A DNA stretch of 64,000 nt from JASLBX01 sp035762665 (GCA_035762665.1 DASTNZ010000077.1:14923-78922), one strand, 5' to 3'. Positions 34,342-44,434 are shown, numbered from the stretch's first letter. Notes: generated by a model not told the origin, from the sequence alone. Translations and numbers: made by a program.

Positions 34342-35622
34342 ATGACTGTCACCGTCGGCTCCGCTTCGTCCGCGAGTTCCGGGCGGACGCCCGACCTCGG
34401 CCCGGCCAGCGGCTTGTCATGTCGTGAGTGCGGCGCCACTGCGCCGCTGGGCCCGCTCTACGCCTGCGCCGAATGCTTCGGGCCGCTCGAGGTCGCGTAC
34501 GACTTCGGCCGCATCTCAAGGGAGCGGATCGAGGCGGGCCCCAAGTCCATCTGGCGGTACCGCGACCTGCTCCCGGTACCGGGTGGTGTGGCGGACATCC
34601 CGAATACCGATCCGGGCTTCACCAGGCTGGTGCGGGCCGACAATCTCGCCCGGGAGCTCGGTATCAAGACGCTCTGGATCAAGGACGACTCAGGCAACCC
34701 AACGCACTCGTTCAAGGATCGTGTTGTCGCCGTGGCCCTTGCCGCCGCACGCGAACTTGGATTTACCGTGCTCGCCTGCCCGTCCACCGGAAACCTGGCG
34801 AACGCCGTGGCCGCCGCAGCAGCCCGCGCCGGCATTCGCAGCTACGTCTTCGTGCCGTCCAACCTCGAACGTCCCAAGATCGTGACGTCCGCCGTGTACG
34901 GGCCGACGCTCGTCGCGGTGGACGGCAACTACGACGACGTCAACCGGCTGGCCTCCGAACTGGCCGGTGAACACGAGGACTGGGCATTCGTCAACGTCAA
35001 TGTCCGCCCGTACTACGCGGAGGGGTCGAAGACACTCGGCTTCGAGGTCGCCGAGCAACTCGGCTGGCAGTTGCCGTCCCAGGTTGTGATCCCGGTGGCC
35101 AGCGGAGCCCAGCTGGTCAAGGTCGACAAGGCCTTCCGGGAGTTGCTTGCGCTCGGCCTGGTCGAGGGTGAACTGCCGCGGATATACGGCGCGCAAGCGG
35201 CGGGGTGTAATCCTGTCGCGGCGGCGTTCAAGGCCGGGCATGATGTCGTGCGTCCCGTCCGGCCGGAAACCATCGCCAAGTCGCTGGCCATCGGCAATCC
35301 AGCCGACGGGCCGTACGTTCTCGACGTCGCGCGGCGGACAGGTGGTGCGGTCGAGGACGTCACCGACGAGGAGGTCGTGGCCGGGATCCGATTACTGGCC
35401 CGTACGGAGGGCATCTTCGCGGAGACCGCTGGTGGGGTGACCGTCGCCGTGCTCGCCAAGCTGGTGCGTGAGGGCCTGCTCGATCCCGATGTCGAAACCG
35501 TTGTGTTCAACACCGGCCAAGGATTGAAGACCCTCGATGCGGTGAGCTCAGCCGTCGGGCCGGCGGCGACCATCCCGCCAACGATCGAAGCATTCCACGC
35601 CCTGGAGGTGGCGCCCCGATGA
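34342..35622 (+). CDS. thrC: Threonine synthase
   Basis: A 426-residue PLP enzyme making threonine from O-phosphohomoserine. It has an N-terminal zinc-ribbon-like patch (LSCRECGATAPLG, LYACAECFGPLE), the PLP lysine in DDSGNPTHSFKDRVVAVAL and the phosphate-binding CPSTGNLANAVAA. ATG 34342 follows GGAGG directly after the SAM riboswitch. The next gene overlaps it by ATGA. The size and zinc-finger-bearing start match the SAM-controlled actinobacterial form. Confidence 0.93.
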   Translation: MTVTVGSASSASSGRTPDLGPASGLSCRECGATAPLGPLYACAECFGPLEVAYDFGRISRERIEAGPKSIWRYRDLLPVPGGVADIPNTDPGFTRLVRADNLARELGIKTLWIKDDSGNPTHSFKDRVVAVALAAARELGFTVLACPSTGNLANAVAAAAARAGIRSYVFVPSNLERPKIVTSAVYGPTLVAVDGNYDDVNRLASELAGEHEDWAFVNVNVRPYYAEGSKTLGFEVAEQLGWQLPSQVVIPVASGAQLVKVDKAFRELLALGLVEGELPRIYGAQAAGCNPVAAAFKAGHDVVRPVRPETIAKSLAIGNPADGPYVLDVARRTGGAVEDVTDEEVVAGIRLLARTEGIFAETAGGVTVAVLAKLVREGLLDPDVETVVFNTGQGLKTLDAVSSAVGPAATIPPTIEAFHALEVAPR

Positions 35623-35909
35623 GCAGCACTGTCACGGTCCGTGTCCCGACGATCTTGCGGACGTACACGGTTGGCGAGTCTGACGTTTCGGTCGAGGTCG
35701 GCGAGGGCGCGACCCTGTCCGACGTGGTGCGCGCATTGGACGACGGCTACCCGGGCATCGCCGGCCGGGTGCTCGACGATGCCGGGCAGATCAGGCGGTT
35801 CGTCAACGTTTATGTGAACGATGACGACGTCCGCTTCGCATCAGGTCTACAAACCCCCACCCCTGACGGCACGAAGGTGTCGATCATTCCCGCTGTCGCC
35901 GGAGGCTGA
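35619..35909 (+). CDS. MoaD/ThiS-family sulfur carrier, CysO-like
   Basis: A 96-residue ubiquitin-like sulfur carrier ending VSIIPAVAGG, with the C-terminal diglycine exposed for thiocarboxylation. VPTILR, RRFVNVYVNDDDVRFASGL and the end closely resemble M. tuberculosis CysO, which donates sulfide to CysM for cysteine synthesis. Here it overlaps thrC by ATGA under one SAM riboswitch, tying it to methionine/cysteine/threonine balance. No cysM, mec or activating enzyme lies in the window. Confidence 0.88.
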   Translation: MSSTVTVRVPTILRTYTVGESDVSVEVGEGATLSDVVRALDDGYPGIAGRVLDDAGQIRRFVNVYVNDDDVRFASGLQTPTPDGTKVSIIPAVAGG

Positions 35910-35974
35910 GGCACGCGACAAATTCAAGATCGGTCCGGCCTTGTTACACGACAGGGCGCTTGCTGAGCCAATGA

Positions 35975-36163
35975 TCATGAGACGACTCGGCCACGCAGGG
36001 CGAGCGTGCGTTTGACGGTTTCGACGACCCGGTCCTTGTCCCCGAAGACGTGCTCATAGGCGAAGCGCAGCACGAGGTATCCGTTCGCGACCAGGACGTC
36101 GTGCCGCCGAGCGTCCCACTCCAGTTGGCCACGGTGGCCATGAAACAGAAGATCGGAATGCAC
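35975..36163 (-). pseudogene. DUF559 endonuclease-like relic
   Basis: The frame GQLEWDARRHDVLVANGYLV followed by LRFAYEHVF resembles the C-terminal end of DUF559 proteins (Vsr-like nuclease fold). The region upstream that should carry the catalytic core has a stop and no recognisable motif, so this is probably a leftover. The surrounding gap 35910-36263 shows nothing else. Confidence 0.5.
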
Positions 36164-36263
36164 CTATATCGCCAAAAACGGGTGTCGAATTGAGATCGTT
36201 CCGGCGTTCTTCACAGGGACAGCGCGGGGAAAGGCGCCTTGCCGCAGGACCGAGGTGCAGCGC

Positions 36264-36419
36264 TCAGCCGACGGTGACGTCGTTAAGGCCGAAGGTCTGC
36301 TCCATCCAGGGGAACCCCCACAGGAACAGAGCGACGATGATGGCGGTAACGAGCACGATTGCGAACAGCGTGCGCACGGGCCACGGACCGGGGAGATGAC
36401 GCCAGACCCACGCGTACAT
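36264..36419 (-). CDS. Small single-helix membrane protein downstream of sortase
   Basis: A 51-residue protein: a short basic start (MYAWVWRHLPGPWPVR), one membrane helix (TLFAIVLVTAIIVALFLWGF) and the tail PWMEQTFGLNDVTVG. Its ATG overlaps the sortase stop as TGATG, so the two are translationally coupled. I recall similar tiny proteins beside class E sortases in actinobacteria; a role with the sortase is inferred from this only. Confidence 0.75.
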   Translation of the reverse strand: MYAWVWRHLPGPWPVRTLFAIVLVTAIIVALFLWGFPWMEQTFGLNDVTVG

Positions 36420-37111
36420 CAGACTTCCTCCCCGCTGGTGAGCACGCCGCTAACGTACATCCGCTGGCTCGAACCGTACCGGGGGTGGCAGGTCGTCAAG
36501 GTGATCCGGCGCTCGGTCGGTTCGGCATCCGCCGCAGCGCCAGGCACCGGGTCGATGACCCAGACATCGGACGGGTTGATGACGGTCGGAGCCGTGTCGA
36601 AGGTGTACGTCCACACACCGTCCGCGGTCTGGATCTCGACGGTGTCGCCCACTTCAAGCTTGTCGAGGTCGTGGAATGGCGCACCGTGCCCGGAGCGGTG
36701 GCCGGCAATGGACAGGTTACCGAGCTCACCCGGCAGGGCGGAGTCGGGGTAGTGGCCGGGTCCGCGGGCCAGGCTGCCAAGGTCGACATCGTCGACCACA
36801 ACCCACTCCCAGTCCTCGCCGAGCTTGGGAATCCGCAGCATGCCGAACGCGTCCCCGAGATCGATTTGTTCTTCCGTCTCGGCCGGGGCGGTGCCGGCGG
36901 TTTCCGGCTCGTTCGTGTCCCAGGTCGCTTCGATCTGCTCGCGCAAATCGTCCTGGGCTCGCTCGGTCTGGATGCCCGTACCCCACAGCACGTAGGCCAC
37001 GTAGAGCAAGACGAGAACACCCGCGGTCAGGAGGAGTTCGCCGAGAACTCCTACGCCCCTACTTAGCGGCCGGCGCCCGTATTTACGGCTGTGACGGGCG
37101 CTGAGAAGCAT
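36419..37111 (-). CDS. Class E sortase
   Basis: A 230-residue membrane-anchored cysteine transpeptidase. After a basic start and one helix (GELLLTAGVLVLLYVAYVLW), the sortase domain shows LSIAGHRSGHGAPFHDLD with the catalytic histidine and RITLTTCHPRYGSSQRM with the cysteine and arginine. Class E enzymes in actinobacteria typically sort proteins with LAXTG-type signals. No such substrate is seen in the window. ATG 37111 is chosen; an open extension to 37228 is GC-rich and not convincing. Confidence 0.88.
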   Translation of the reverse strand: MLLSARHSRKYGRRPLSRGVGVLGELLLTAGVLVLLYVAYVLWGTGIQTERAQDDLREQIEATWDTNEPETAGTAPAETEEQIDLGDAFGMLRIPKLGEDWEWVVVDDVDLGSLARGPGHYPDSALPGELGNLSIAGHRSGHGAPFHDLDKLEVGDTVEIQTADGVWTYTFDTAPTVINPSDVWVIDPVPGAAADAEPTERRITLTTCHPRYGSSQRMYVSGVLTSGEEV

Positions 37112-37283
37112 CTGTTGAGGGTACTGGATCAGCGTGTAGTGTCTTCCCCGGTCGGGGTGACGCCAGCGCGCGGAACCAGGCACGCAAGACCTCCCGAACA
37201 CGGGGCATGGGGTGGGTGGCGCGGGCACGACCCGGGCCCCTGGAAGACGGCGGGGCCCGACGACGCCCCTGCAGGGAGAGGGA

Positions 37284-37484
37284 ATGGCTCAGGGCACCGT
37301 GAAGTGGTTCAACTCCGAGAAGGGCTACGGCTTCATCGCCGTGGACGGCGGGAACGACATCTTCGTTCACTACACCGCGATCCAGATGGAGGGCTACCGC
37401 AGCCTGGAGGATGGTCAGCGGGTGGAGTTCGAGATTGGTGAGGGCCCCAAGGGTCCGCAGGCCGAGCAGGTGCGGGTCGTCTGA
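37284..37484 (+). CDS. Cold-shock protein, CspA family
   Basis: A 66-residue single cold-shock domain that binds single-stranded nucleic acid. RNP1 is KGYGFIAV and RNP2 is DIFVHY. ATG 37284 follows GGGAGAGGGA. A leader region of up to 170 bases separates it from the divergent sortase, which fits the long, structured leaders of csp genes, though I did not find a defined cold box. Confidence 0.93.
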   Translation: MAQGTVKWFNSEKGYGFIAVDGGNDIFVHYTAIQMEGYRSLEDGQRVEFEIGEGPKGPQAEQVRVV

Positions 37485-37498
37485 GATCAGCACCGACA

Positions 37499-37531
37499 CG
37501 GCCCGGCTCCGGATCTTCCGGCGCCGGGCCG
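37499..37531. terminator. Hairpin terminator after the cold-shock gene
   Basis: CGGCCCGGC (37499-37507) and GCCGGGCCG (37523-37531) form a perfect 9-base stem with a 15-base loop, 14 bases after the stop codon. Confidence 0.65.
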
Positions 37532-37561
37532 CACTGCGTTTAGGCGCCGTAGGCTGGCGGC

Positions 37562-39010
37562 GTGACGGATGTTGTCGTCGTCGGATCTGGCCCGAACGGG
37601 TTAGCCGCTGCCGTGATCATGGCTCGAGCCGGCCTGCAGGTCGAGGTATTCGAGGCACAGGACACCGTCGGGGGCGGTGCTCGCACATTAGAGCTGGGAC
37701 TGGCCCCCGGCGTCCGCCATGACATCTGCTCGGCCATCCACCCGATGGCTGCGGCATCGCCGTTCTTCAGAGAATTCGATCTGGCGGCGCGGGGCGTCGA
37801 GCTCCGGTACCCCGAGGTTTCGTACGCTCAGCCGCTAGACGGGGGCCGAGCCGGCATTGCCTATCGCGACCTGGAGCGGACGATCGAGGGCCTGGGTGCC
37901 GACGGAGACTCCTGGCGGCGGTTGATGAAGCCGCTGGTCGAGGCGGCCAGCGCAGTCGTCGAGTTCGGAACGTTCGACCGGCGCCGCATCCCTGGTGCCC
38001 CGGTGACCGCCGCGCACATTCTGCTTTCCGCCCTTGATCAGGGGACGCCGCTGTGGAACCGGCGCTGGCAAACGGATGTCGCGCCGGCCCTGCTCAGCGG
38101 AGTTGCCGCGCACGCGATCACGCCGCTGCCGAGCCTGGCGGCGGGGGCCGCGTCCCTGGTGCTGGCCGTCCTGGCGCACGCACCAGGCTGGCCGCTTCCG
38201 GTCGGTGGCAGCCAGGCGATCACCGATGCGCTCGTATCTGATCTCAAGGCTCATGGCGGCACAGTCACGACGAGTGCCGCAGTGACCGACCTAACGGAGT
38301 TACCGATAGCCTCCGCGTACCTGTTCGACACCACTCCGGCTGCGCTTGTCCGCATCGCCGGGGACCGGATGCCGTCGCGATACGTCCGTGCGGCGGCGAG
38401 ATACCGGTACGGCAACGCGGTCGCGAAGGTGGACTTCGCGCTCTCAGGACCGGTGCCGTGGGCGCATCCCGAAGTCCGGCGTGCGGGGACGATCCACGTC
38501 GGTGGCACCCGGTCGGAGATGGCGGCGGCCGAAGCCGCGGTCTTCGGCGGGCGGCACGCCGAGCGTCCCATGGTCCTATCCTCTGACCCGGCGGTCCTGG
38601 ATCCGGGCCGGGTGGTGAGCGGTGTCCGGCCATTCTGGACGTACGCCCATGTACCCGCTGGTTCGACGGTTGATGTGGGCGACACCGTCCAGGCGCAGAT
38701 CGAGAGGTTCGCGCCCGGCTTTGGCGATGTGGTCGTGGCTCGGCGGGTCATACCGGCTGCGGAGATGGAGCGGCACAACGCCAACTACATAGGCGGTGAC
38801 ATCGCGGCCGGTGCGGTCACGATCTGGCAGATGCTGGCCCGTCCCGTCCCGCGATGGGACCCGTACGCCACACCGCTGCCGGGTGTGTACCTGTGCTCGC
38901 AGTCCACCCCGCCGGGGCCGGCCGTTCACGGCATGTGCGGCTTGCACGCGGCCCGCCGTGCGTTACGCGATCGGTTCGGGATTCGCCGGTTGCCGTCGCT
39001 CGCGCCGTAG
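37562..39010 (+). CDS. Phytoene-dehydrogenase-like FAD oxidoreductase
   Basis: A 482-residue flavoprotein. The N-terminal dinucleotide fold reads VVVVGSGPNGLAAAVIMARA, then VEVFEAQDTVGGGARTLE. The C-terminal FAD motif includes VYLCSQSTPPGPAVHGMCGL. It belongs to the broad phytoene desaturase/retinol saturase (CrtI-like) superfamily, but no carotenoid genes are nearby, so the substrate is unknown. It starts at GTG 37562. The last 48 bases overlap the convergent HTTM gene. Confidence 0.85.
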   Translation: MTDVVVVGSGPNGLAAAVIMARAGLQVEVFEAQDTVGGGARTLELGLAPGVRHDICSAIHPMAAASPFFREFDLAARGVELRYPEVSYAQPLDGGRAGIAYRDLERTIEGLGADGDSWRRLMKPLVEAASAVVEFGTFDRRRIPGAPVTAAHILLSALDQGTPLWNRRWQTDVAPALLSGVAAHAITPLPSLAAGAASLVLAVLAHAPGWPLPVGGSQAITDALVSDLKAHGGTVTTSAAVTDLTELPIASAYLFDTTPAALVRIAGDRMPSRYVRAAARYRYGNAVAKVDFALSGPVPWAHPEVRRAGTIHVGGTRSEMAAAEAAVFGGRHAERPMVLSSDPAVLDPGRVVSGVRPFWTYAHVPAGSTVDVGDTVQAQIERFAPGFGDVVVARRVIPAAEMERHNANYIGGDIAAGAVTIWQMLARPVPRWDPYATPLPGVYLCSQSTPPGPAVHGMCGLHAARRALRDRFGIRRLPSLAP

Positions 39011-39844
39011 CCTGGCCGCCGTGTGCCGTTGCGCCCACGGCACGAGCCGCTCCAGCGGCATGAAGGCGAGCCAGCAGATGACTGTGGGCAGGAAGTGGAT
39101 CCCCAGGGCGAGGAAGGTCATCAGGTGGAAGCTGAGGAAGAACACGATCGCGAATGCGAGCAATCGTCCGCGCAGGAACAGAACGATCGGTGACGCGAAC
39201 TCGGCCAGAATGATCAACCACTGGACGGCACGCAAGATCATGGGCTGTTCGAGTGTCCAGCGGGCTAGGTCGGACCCGCGCCGCATGATGGCCCAGGTGA
39301 ACACCGAACTGTTCGCCCACGTGATCGGCGAGCCGGCCCTGATCCACTTCATGAAGGCCGAACCGAAGTAGGTCAGCACGACGGCTAGTTGAATGCAGCG
39401 GATCGCCCAGCCCGCGGCCTCACTCTCGCGCTGGTCGTGGAAGCCGGCGCGGCCGACTGTGGGCAACACCCAACATGCGATGGCCAAGGCCATGTGGTCG
39501 TGGTACACGTACCCGAACCCGATGCTGTACAGCAGCCAGACCTGGAACGCCGCCGCGACGATCCAGCCCCCGATCCGCGGCAGCCGACCGGAGGCCACGA
39601 TGATCGTGCCGACGACGATGATTACTCGTAACGCTTGGCCGACCTCTGGAGTCGGTGCCGGCAGCTGGAAGAACCGGGCCAGGAACGTCGGATCGTAGAG
39701 TTCGGGCGCATAGCCCTGCGGGATGACGTCATTGCTGAGGCGCAGGACGTCGTAGATCAGGAAGAGGTAGACGGCGATCCGCAGGAAGGCGATGCGGGCC
39801 AGCGGGATGGGTGTAATCCACCAGTCGATGACTCGCCGCATCAT
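38963..39844 (-). CDS. HTTM-domain membrane protein
   Basis: A 293-residue polytopic protein with about eight hydrophobic segments and the HTTM (horizontally transferred transmembrane) domain, related to the membrane part of vitamin-K-dependent gamma-carboxylase. Seen segments include RIAVYLFLIYDVLRL, YVYHDHMALAIACWVL and YFGSAFMKWIRAGSPITWAN. Carboxylase activity is not implied. It overlaps the partner gene upstream by ATGA, and the two probably act together at the membrane. Confidence 0.82.
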   Translation of the reverse strand: MMRRVIDWWITPIPLARIAFLRIAVYLFLIYDVLRLSNDVIPQGYAPELYDPTFLARFFQLPAPTPEVGQALRVIIVVGTIIVASGRLPRIGGWIVAAAFQVWLLYSIGFGYVYHDHMALAIACWVLPTVGRAGFHDQRESEAAGWAIRCIQLAVVLTYFGSAFMKWIRAGSPITWANSSVFTWAIMRRGSDLARWTLEQPMILRAVQWLIILAEFASPIVLFLRGRLLAFAIVFFLSFHLMTFLALGIHFLPTVICWLAFMPLERLVPWAQRHTAARLRRERRQPANPEPIA

Positions 39845-40329
39845 TGGACCTCCCAGTACGCGAGCTCGACGGTCTCGCGGTTGCCGGAAGGCTTGCCGTC
39901 GGCTAGCTCATAGAAGTCGCGCATCAGGTAGAGCGCTTCGTACTGCGGTTGGTCGGGGTGGAGCTCGGCCCACGCATTGGCGATCGCCTGCAGCAACGAC
40001 GGGTCGTCGATGATCCGGCTCAGCTGTCCCTCGACTTCGGCTCTACCGATCCCGACCCCCTCCGAGTTGAGTGGAACACGGACCTGCTCGCCCTCGGTGG
40101 TGTCAGCAAGTATGTACGTGGACTTCACGATGCCGTCGTGGCCTGGGGCGTAGGCGTACTGAGACAGGCGGCTCAACGGAAAGAAGTCATCGGTGTCGGT
40201 GAGCTGAGCGAAGATCAGGACAACCAGGCAGACCACGACGACGATCAGCCGCCACGCCACGGACGTTGCGGAGAGTCTGAGCGGCTCATCGGCGGCTGTC
40301 GCCCCCCTGCGGCCGATGCCTGCACTCAT
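39841..40329 (-). CDS. Membrane-anchored partner of the HTTM protein
   Basis: A 162-residue protein with one N-terminal helix (WRLIVVVVCLVVLIFAQL) and an extracytoplasmic domain of about 110 residues (PLSRLSQYAYAPGHDGIVKS, then PQYEALYLMRDFYELADGK). No cysteine or known domain is seen. It is the first gene of an overlapping pair with the HTTM protein. Function unknown. Confidence 0.75.
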   Translation of the reverse strand: MSAGIGRRGATAADEPLRLSATSVAWRLIVVVVCLVVLIFAQLTDTDDFFPLSRLSQYAYAPGHDGIVKSTYILADTTEGEQVRVPLNSEGVGIGRAEVEGQLSRIIDDPSLLQAIANAWAELHPDQPQYEALYLMRDFYELADGKPSGNRETVELAYWEVQ

Positions 40330-40422
40330 GGTGCGTCAGCCTAACTGGGGACGGTTAGCGTTAGGCAATCCTCAGGTGACGGCTCGACAGCTGTTCACCC
40401 ACAGCCAAGGTCAGACCATCGG

Positions 40423-40484
40423 CTTGCACTCGGCGGGTGAGAGTGCTAAACAACGTGTTAGCACTCTCATAGGGAGAGTGATAA
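40423..40484 (+). promoter_or_regulatory. Two tandem CIRCE elements before groEL
   Basis: CIRCE 1 is CTTGCACTC, 9 bases, GAGTGCTAA (40423-40449); CIRCE 2 is TTAGCACTC, 9 bases, GAGTGATAA (40458-40484). Both match the HrcA operator TTAGCACTC-N9-GAGTGCTAA with one or two changes, with centres 35 bases apart. The inner arms are also complementary to each other. TTGCAC (40424) and TAAACA (40447) give a possible -35/-10 with 17 bases between, lying inside CIRCE 1. HrcA repression of groEL is expected. Confidence 0.9.
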
Positions 40485-40601
40485 GGAAACCGGGTCGGCG
40501 AGGCCCCGGTGCAGCGGTGACGTGAGCCGTTGCGCCGTGGCCGTCCGTCGCGGGCGTCGAGCCGGAACATCCACCCGCTACCCGGGAGGACCAGGAAACC
40601 C

Positions 40602-42227
<1,626 letters not shown>

Positions 42228-42255
42228 GTCCGGCCATCGCCCGTTGGTATATGGG

Positions 42256-42290
42256 GGGCGGCGCGCTCCGAAGGGGTGCGCCGCCCTTTC
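42256..42290 (+). terminator. groEL terminator
   Basis: GGGCGGCGC (42256-42264) and GCGCCGCCC (42278-42286) form a perfect 9-base GC-rich stem, followed by TTTC. It ends the groEL transcript 29 bases after the stop codon. Confidence 0.85.
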
Positions 42291-42417
42291 ACTTTCGCCA
42301 TGTGATCGCAGATGTCTCGATGCCGATGGGTTTGGACTCGGCGCGGGATTTACCGAGCCGAACGATCCGCCGCGGTTCCCCTCGGGACAATGGCAGTCGG
42401 CCAGGCCCAGGCGCGCC

Positions 42418-42780
42418 CTAGCCCGATGTTGACGCTCGGAGTTCGCCGAGCGGCCCGACTGCGATTCCTGACTCCTCACATACCCATTGCGGGTCGCTGC
42501 CAAGCTCCGGAGTGATTCGCAGTTCGTGGACCGCGGTCTTGTCGCAGGCCGTGCACCGCGGCCAACGGCCCAGCTCCGCATCAAGCAATCTGTCCTGGAC
42601 GTCCTGCGCTATTTGGCCCGCGACGTAGTCGGCACCGTCCGGCCACTGCTCCACCCACCAGCGGCGTTCGGCTACCACGTCATCGAGGACGTCCACTGCC
42701 GCGGCCGAGTCGAATCCCTGCGCGCTGAGGTCCCTGAGCACGAGGGCGCGGGCACCAAGCAGCACGTTGTCAGTCACCAT
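42418..42780 (-). CDS. Conserved hypothetical protein with CxxC motif
   Basis: A 120-residue soluble protein. Its middle is helical (LDDVVAERRWWVEQWPDGAD, then IAQDVQDRLLDAELGRWPRC). The C-terminal part carries CTACDKTAVHELRI and QWVCEESG, which could form a small metal site. I do not know its function. ATG 42780 is used; open sequence upstream runs antisense to cutC and is not protein-like. Confidence 0.65.
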   Translation of the reverse strand: MVTDNVLLGARALVLRDLSAQGFDSAAAVDVLDDVVAERRWWVEQWPDGADYVAGQIAQDVQDRLLDAELGRWPRCTACDKTAVHELRITPELGSDPQWVCEESGIAVGPLGELRASTSG

Positions 42781-42868
42781 TTGATGGTGCCAGGGCCAGG
42801 CGTTGGTGCCCAGCCGGCCTGGCACACTATGTCCACCCGTGGCGGAGACCGTTCGATGGGAGGGCTCG

Positions 42869-43576
42869 TTGGCAGCACTGCTGGAGATCATCGCACTTGG
42901 CCCGGGTGATGCGGCCGGGGCCGAGGAGGGCGGGGCGGACCGTATCGAGCTGGTCGCCGACATGGAGTCGGACGGCCTGACGCCCGACGTGCGGACGCTG
43001 CGCGAAGTGCGCGCCGAGTGCGAGATCCCCATCCGGGTGATGCTCCGCGCCAACGACGGGTTTTCCACGAGCGGCTCGGAGCTCTCGCGGCTCAAGGGAG
43101 CCGCCAACCAGCTGGCTGCTGCAGGAGCGGACGGCTTCGTTCTCGGCTTTCTCGGCCCCTCAGCCGAGATCGACGTGGACGTTACGCTCTCGCTTGCAGA
43201 GGAGTTCAGCGGGCTGCCGTGGACCCATCACAGAGCCATCGACCACGCGCTCGATCACGATCGCGCCTGGGCGGCAGTGCGGACGTTCCGTGACATGGAC
43301 ACCGTGCTGACCGCAGGCTCGGCAAGGGGTGTCGCGGCCGGACTGGACGAGCTGTGCCGCCGCGCGTCCGACGATCCGCAGGTCGCTGAGCTCACGATGG
43401 CTGGGGGTGGGCTCCAGCCAGACCACGTGCCCTGGCTGGCCCGGGCCGGCATCCGGAAGTTCCATGTTGGCTCGCGGGTTCGCCCCTCTGGCTCCTGGAA
43501 GGCGTACGTCGACGCCTCGATGGTGCGGTCCTGGCGGACGCTGGTCGACGATGCGGTCGGTGCGGCGACACGATGA
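42869..43576 (+). CDS. cutC: CutC family protein
   Basis: A 235-residue TIM-barrel protein of the CutC family, named for copper homeostasis though the molecular role is uncertain. Matching stretches are LEIIALGPGDAAGAEEGGAD, RIELVADMESDGLTPD, PIRVMLRAND and LPWTHHRAIDHALD. The protein-like region begins at TTG 42869 behind GGGAGGG; family members also start close to this LLEIIAL segment. It overlaps the DUF4031 gene by ATGA. Confidence 0.85.
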   Translation: MAALLEIIALGPGDAAGAEEGGADRIELVADMESDGLTPDVRTLREVRAECEIPIRVMLRANDGFSTSGSELSRLKGAANQLAAAGADGFVLGFLGPSAEIDVDVTLSLAEEFSGLPWTHHRAIDHALDHDRAWAAVRTFRDMDTVLTAGSARGVAAGLDELCRRASDDPQVAELTMAGGGLQPDHVPWLARAGIRKFHVGSRVRPSGSWKAYVDASMVRSWRTLVDDAVGAATR

Positions 43577-43842
43577 TCCTGGTGGACCCGCCGAACTGGC
43601 CGGGGCACGGGCGATTGTGGTCGCATCTGGTTTCGGATGACTCACTCGACGAGCTGCACGCCTTCGCCGCCCGTGTTGGCATACCGCGCCGCGGCTTCGA
43701 GCGAGACCACTACGACGTACCTGATCACATGTACGACCGCGTCGTCGCGGCCGGTGCGGTGCCGGTGAGCAGCCGGGAGCTAGTGCGGCGGCTCCACGAT
43801 GCCGGCCTCAGGAGACGGAAAGCAGGTCCAGCTCAGCCGTGA
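43573..43842 (+). CDS. DUF4031 protein
   Basis: An 89-residue DUF4031 protein (MILVDPPNWPGHGRLWSHLV, then FAARVGIPRRGFERDHYDVP). Its function is unknown. The histidine-rich pattern and small size are typical of the family, which is widespread in actinobacteria. It is translationally coupled to cutC by ATGA, and its 3' end overlaps the convergent HD-domain gene by 35 bases. Confidence 0.85.
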   Translation: MILVDPPNWPGHGRLWSHLVSDDSLDELHAFAARVGIPRRGFERDHYDVPDHMYDRVVAAGAVPVSSRELVRRLHDAGLRRRKAGPAQP

Positions 43843-44434
43843 GGTTGCGGTGTGCGTTGGCCGCCCAGCGGGCCTTGCCGGTCGGCGTGCGATACAAGGG
43901 GCCGAGGGCGAGCAGGCGGCGCAGGACCTCCAAGCGGCCGCGACGATAATCGCGGTCGCTCACGTGCGAGTACTCGGCTCGAACCTCCGATGCGTAGGCC
44001 GCGTACTCGTCCGGCTCACTGCCCAGGATCGCCAGGTCTGCGTCGCAAAGAACGGCCCCATTTGCGTCGCCGGGATGTGCATTGTGCGATGTGGTGAGCT
44101 CCACCAGGCGGACGACCTCACGGACCGTCTCTTGGTCCACGCCGGCTCCCGGCAACGTCTCGGCAGCTAGGCGCGCGCTGGCCGACTCGTCCTCGCCGGG
44201 CCGCCCGCGGTAAACGGCATCGTGGAACCAGGCCGCGAGCCGGACGGCAGCCGGATCGGCAGCATGCTGCTCGAGGACGTCCACAGCATCGAGCACCGCC
44301 CGCAAGTGGTCCGGCGTGTGGTACTCGCGATGTGGCTCGCTCCAGCGGCGCAGCAGATCGCGGCCCAGCTCGTCCGCGTCGCGGCCGATCACCTGGCGCC
44401 ACTTCTCGAGCAGCTCGTCCACCCCACCCATCAT
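43808..44434 (-). CDS. HD-domain metal-dependent phosphohydrolase
   Basis: A 208-residue HD-superfamily hydrolase with the metal-binding H...HD pattern in EYHTPDHLRAVLDAVD and LAAWFHDAVYRG, and the later SHNAHPGDANGAVLCDADLA aspartates. Similar actinobacterial proteins are annotated as predicted phosphohydrolases; the nucleotide or phosphate substrate is not known. It starts at ATG 44434 behind GGTGGGGA and runs convergent to DUF4031. Confidence 0.83.
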   Translation of the reverse strand: MMGGVDELLEKWRQVIGRDADELGRDLLRRWSEPHREYHTPDHLRAVLDAVDVLEQHAADPAAVRLAAWFHDAVYRGRPGEDESASARLAAETLPGAGVDQETVREVVRLVELTTSHNAHPGDANGAVLCDADLAILGSEPDEYAAYASEVRAEYSHVSDRDYRRGRLEVLRRLLALGPLYRTPTGKARWAANAHRNLTAELDLLSVS

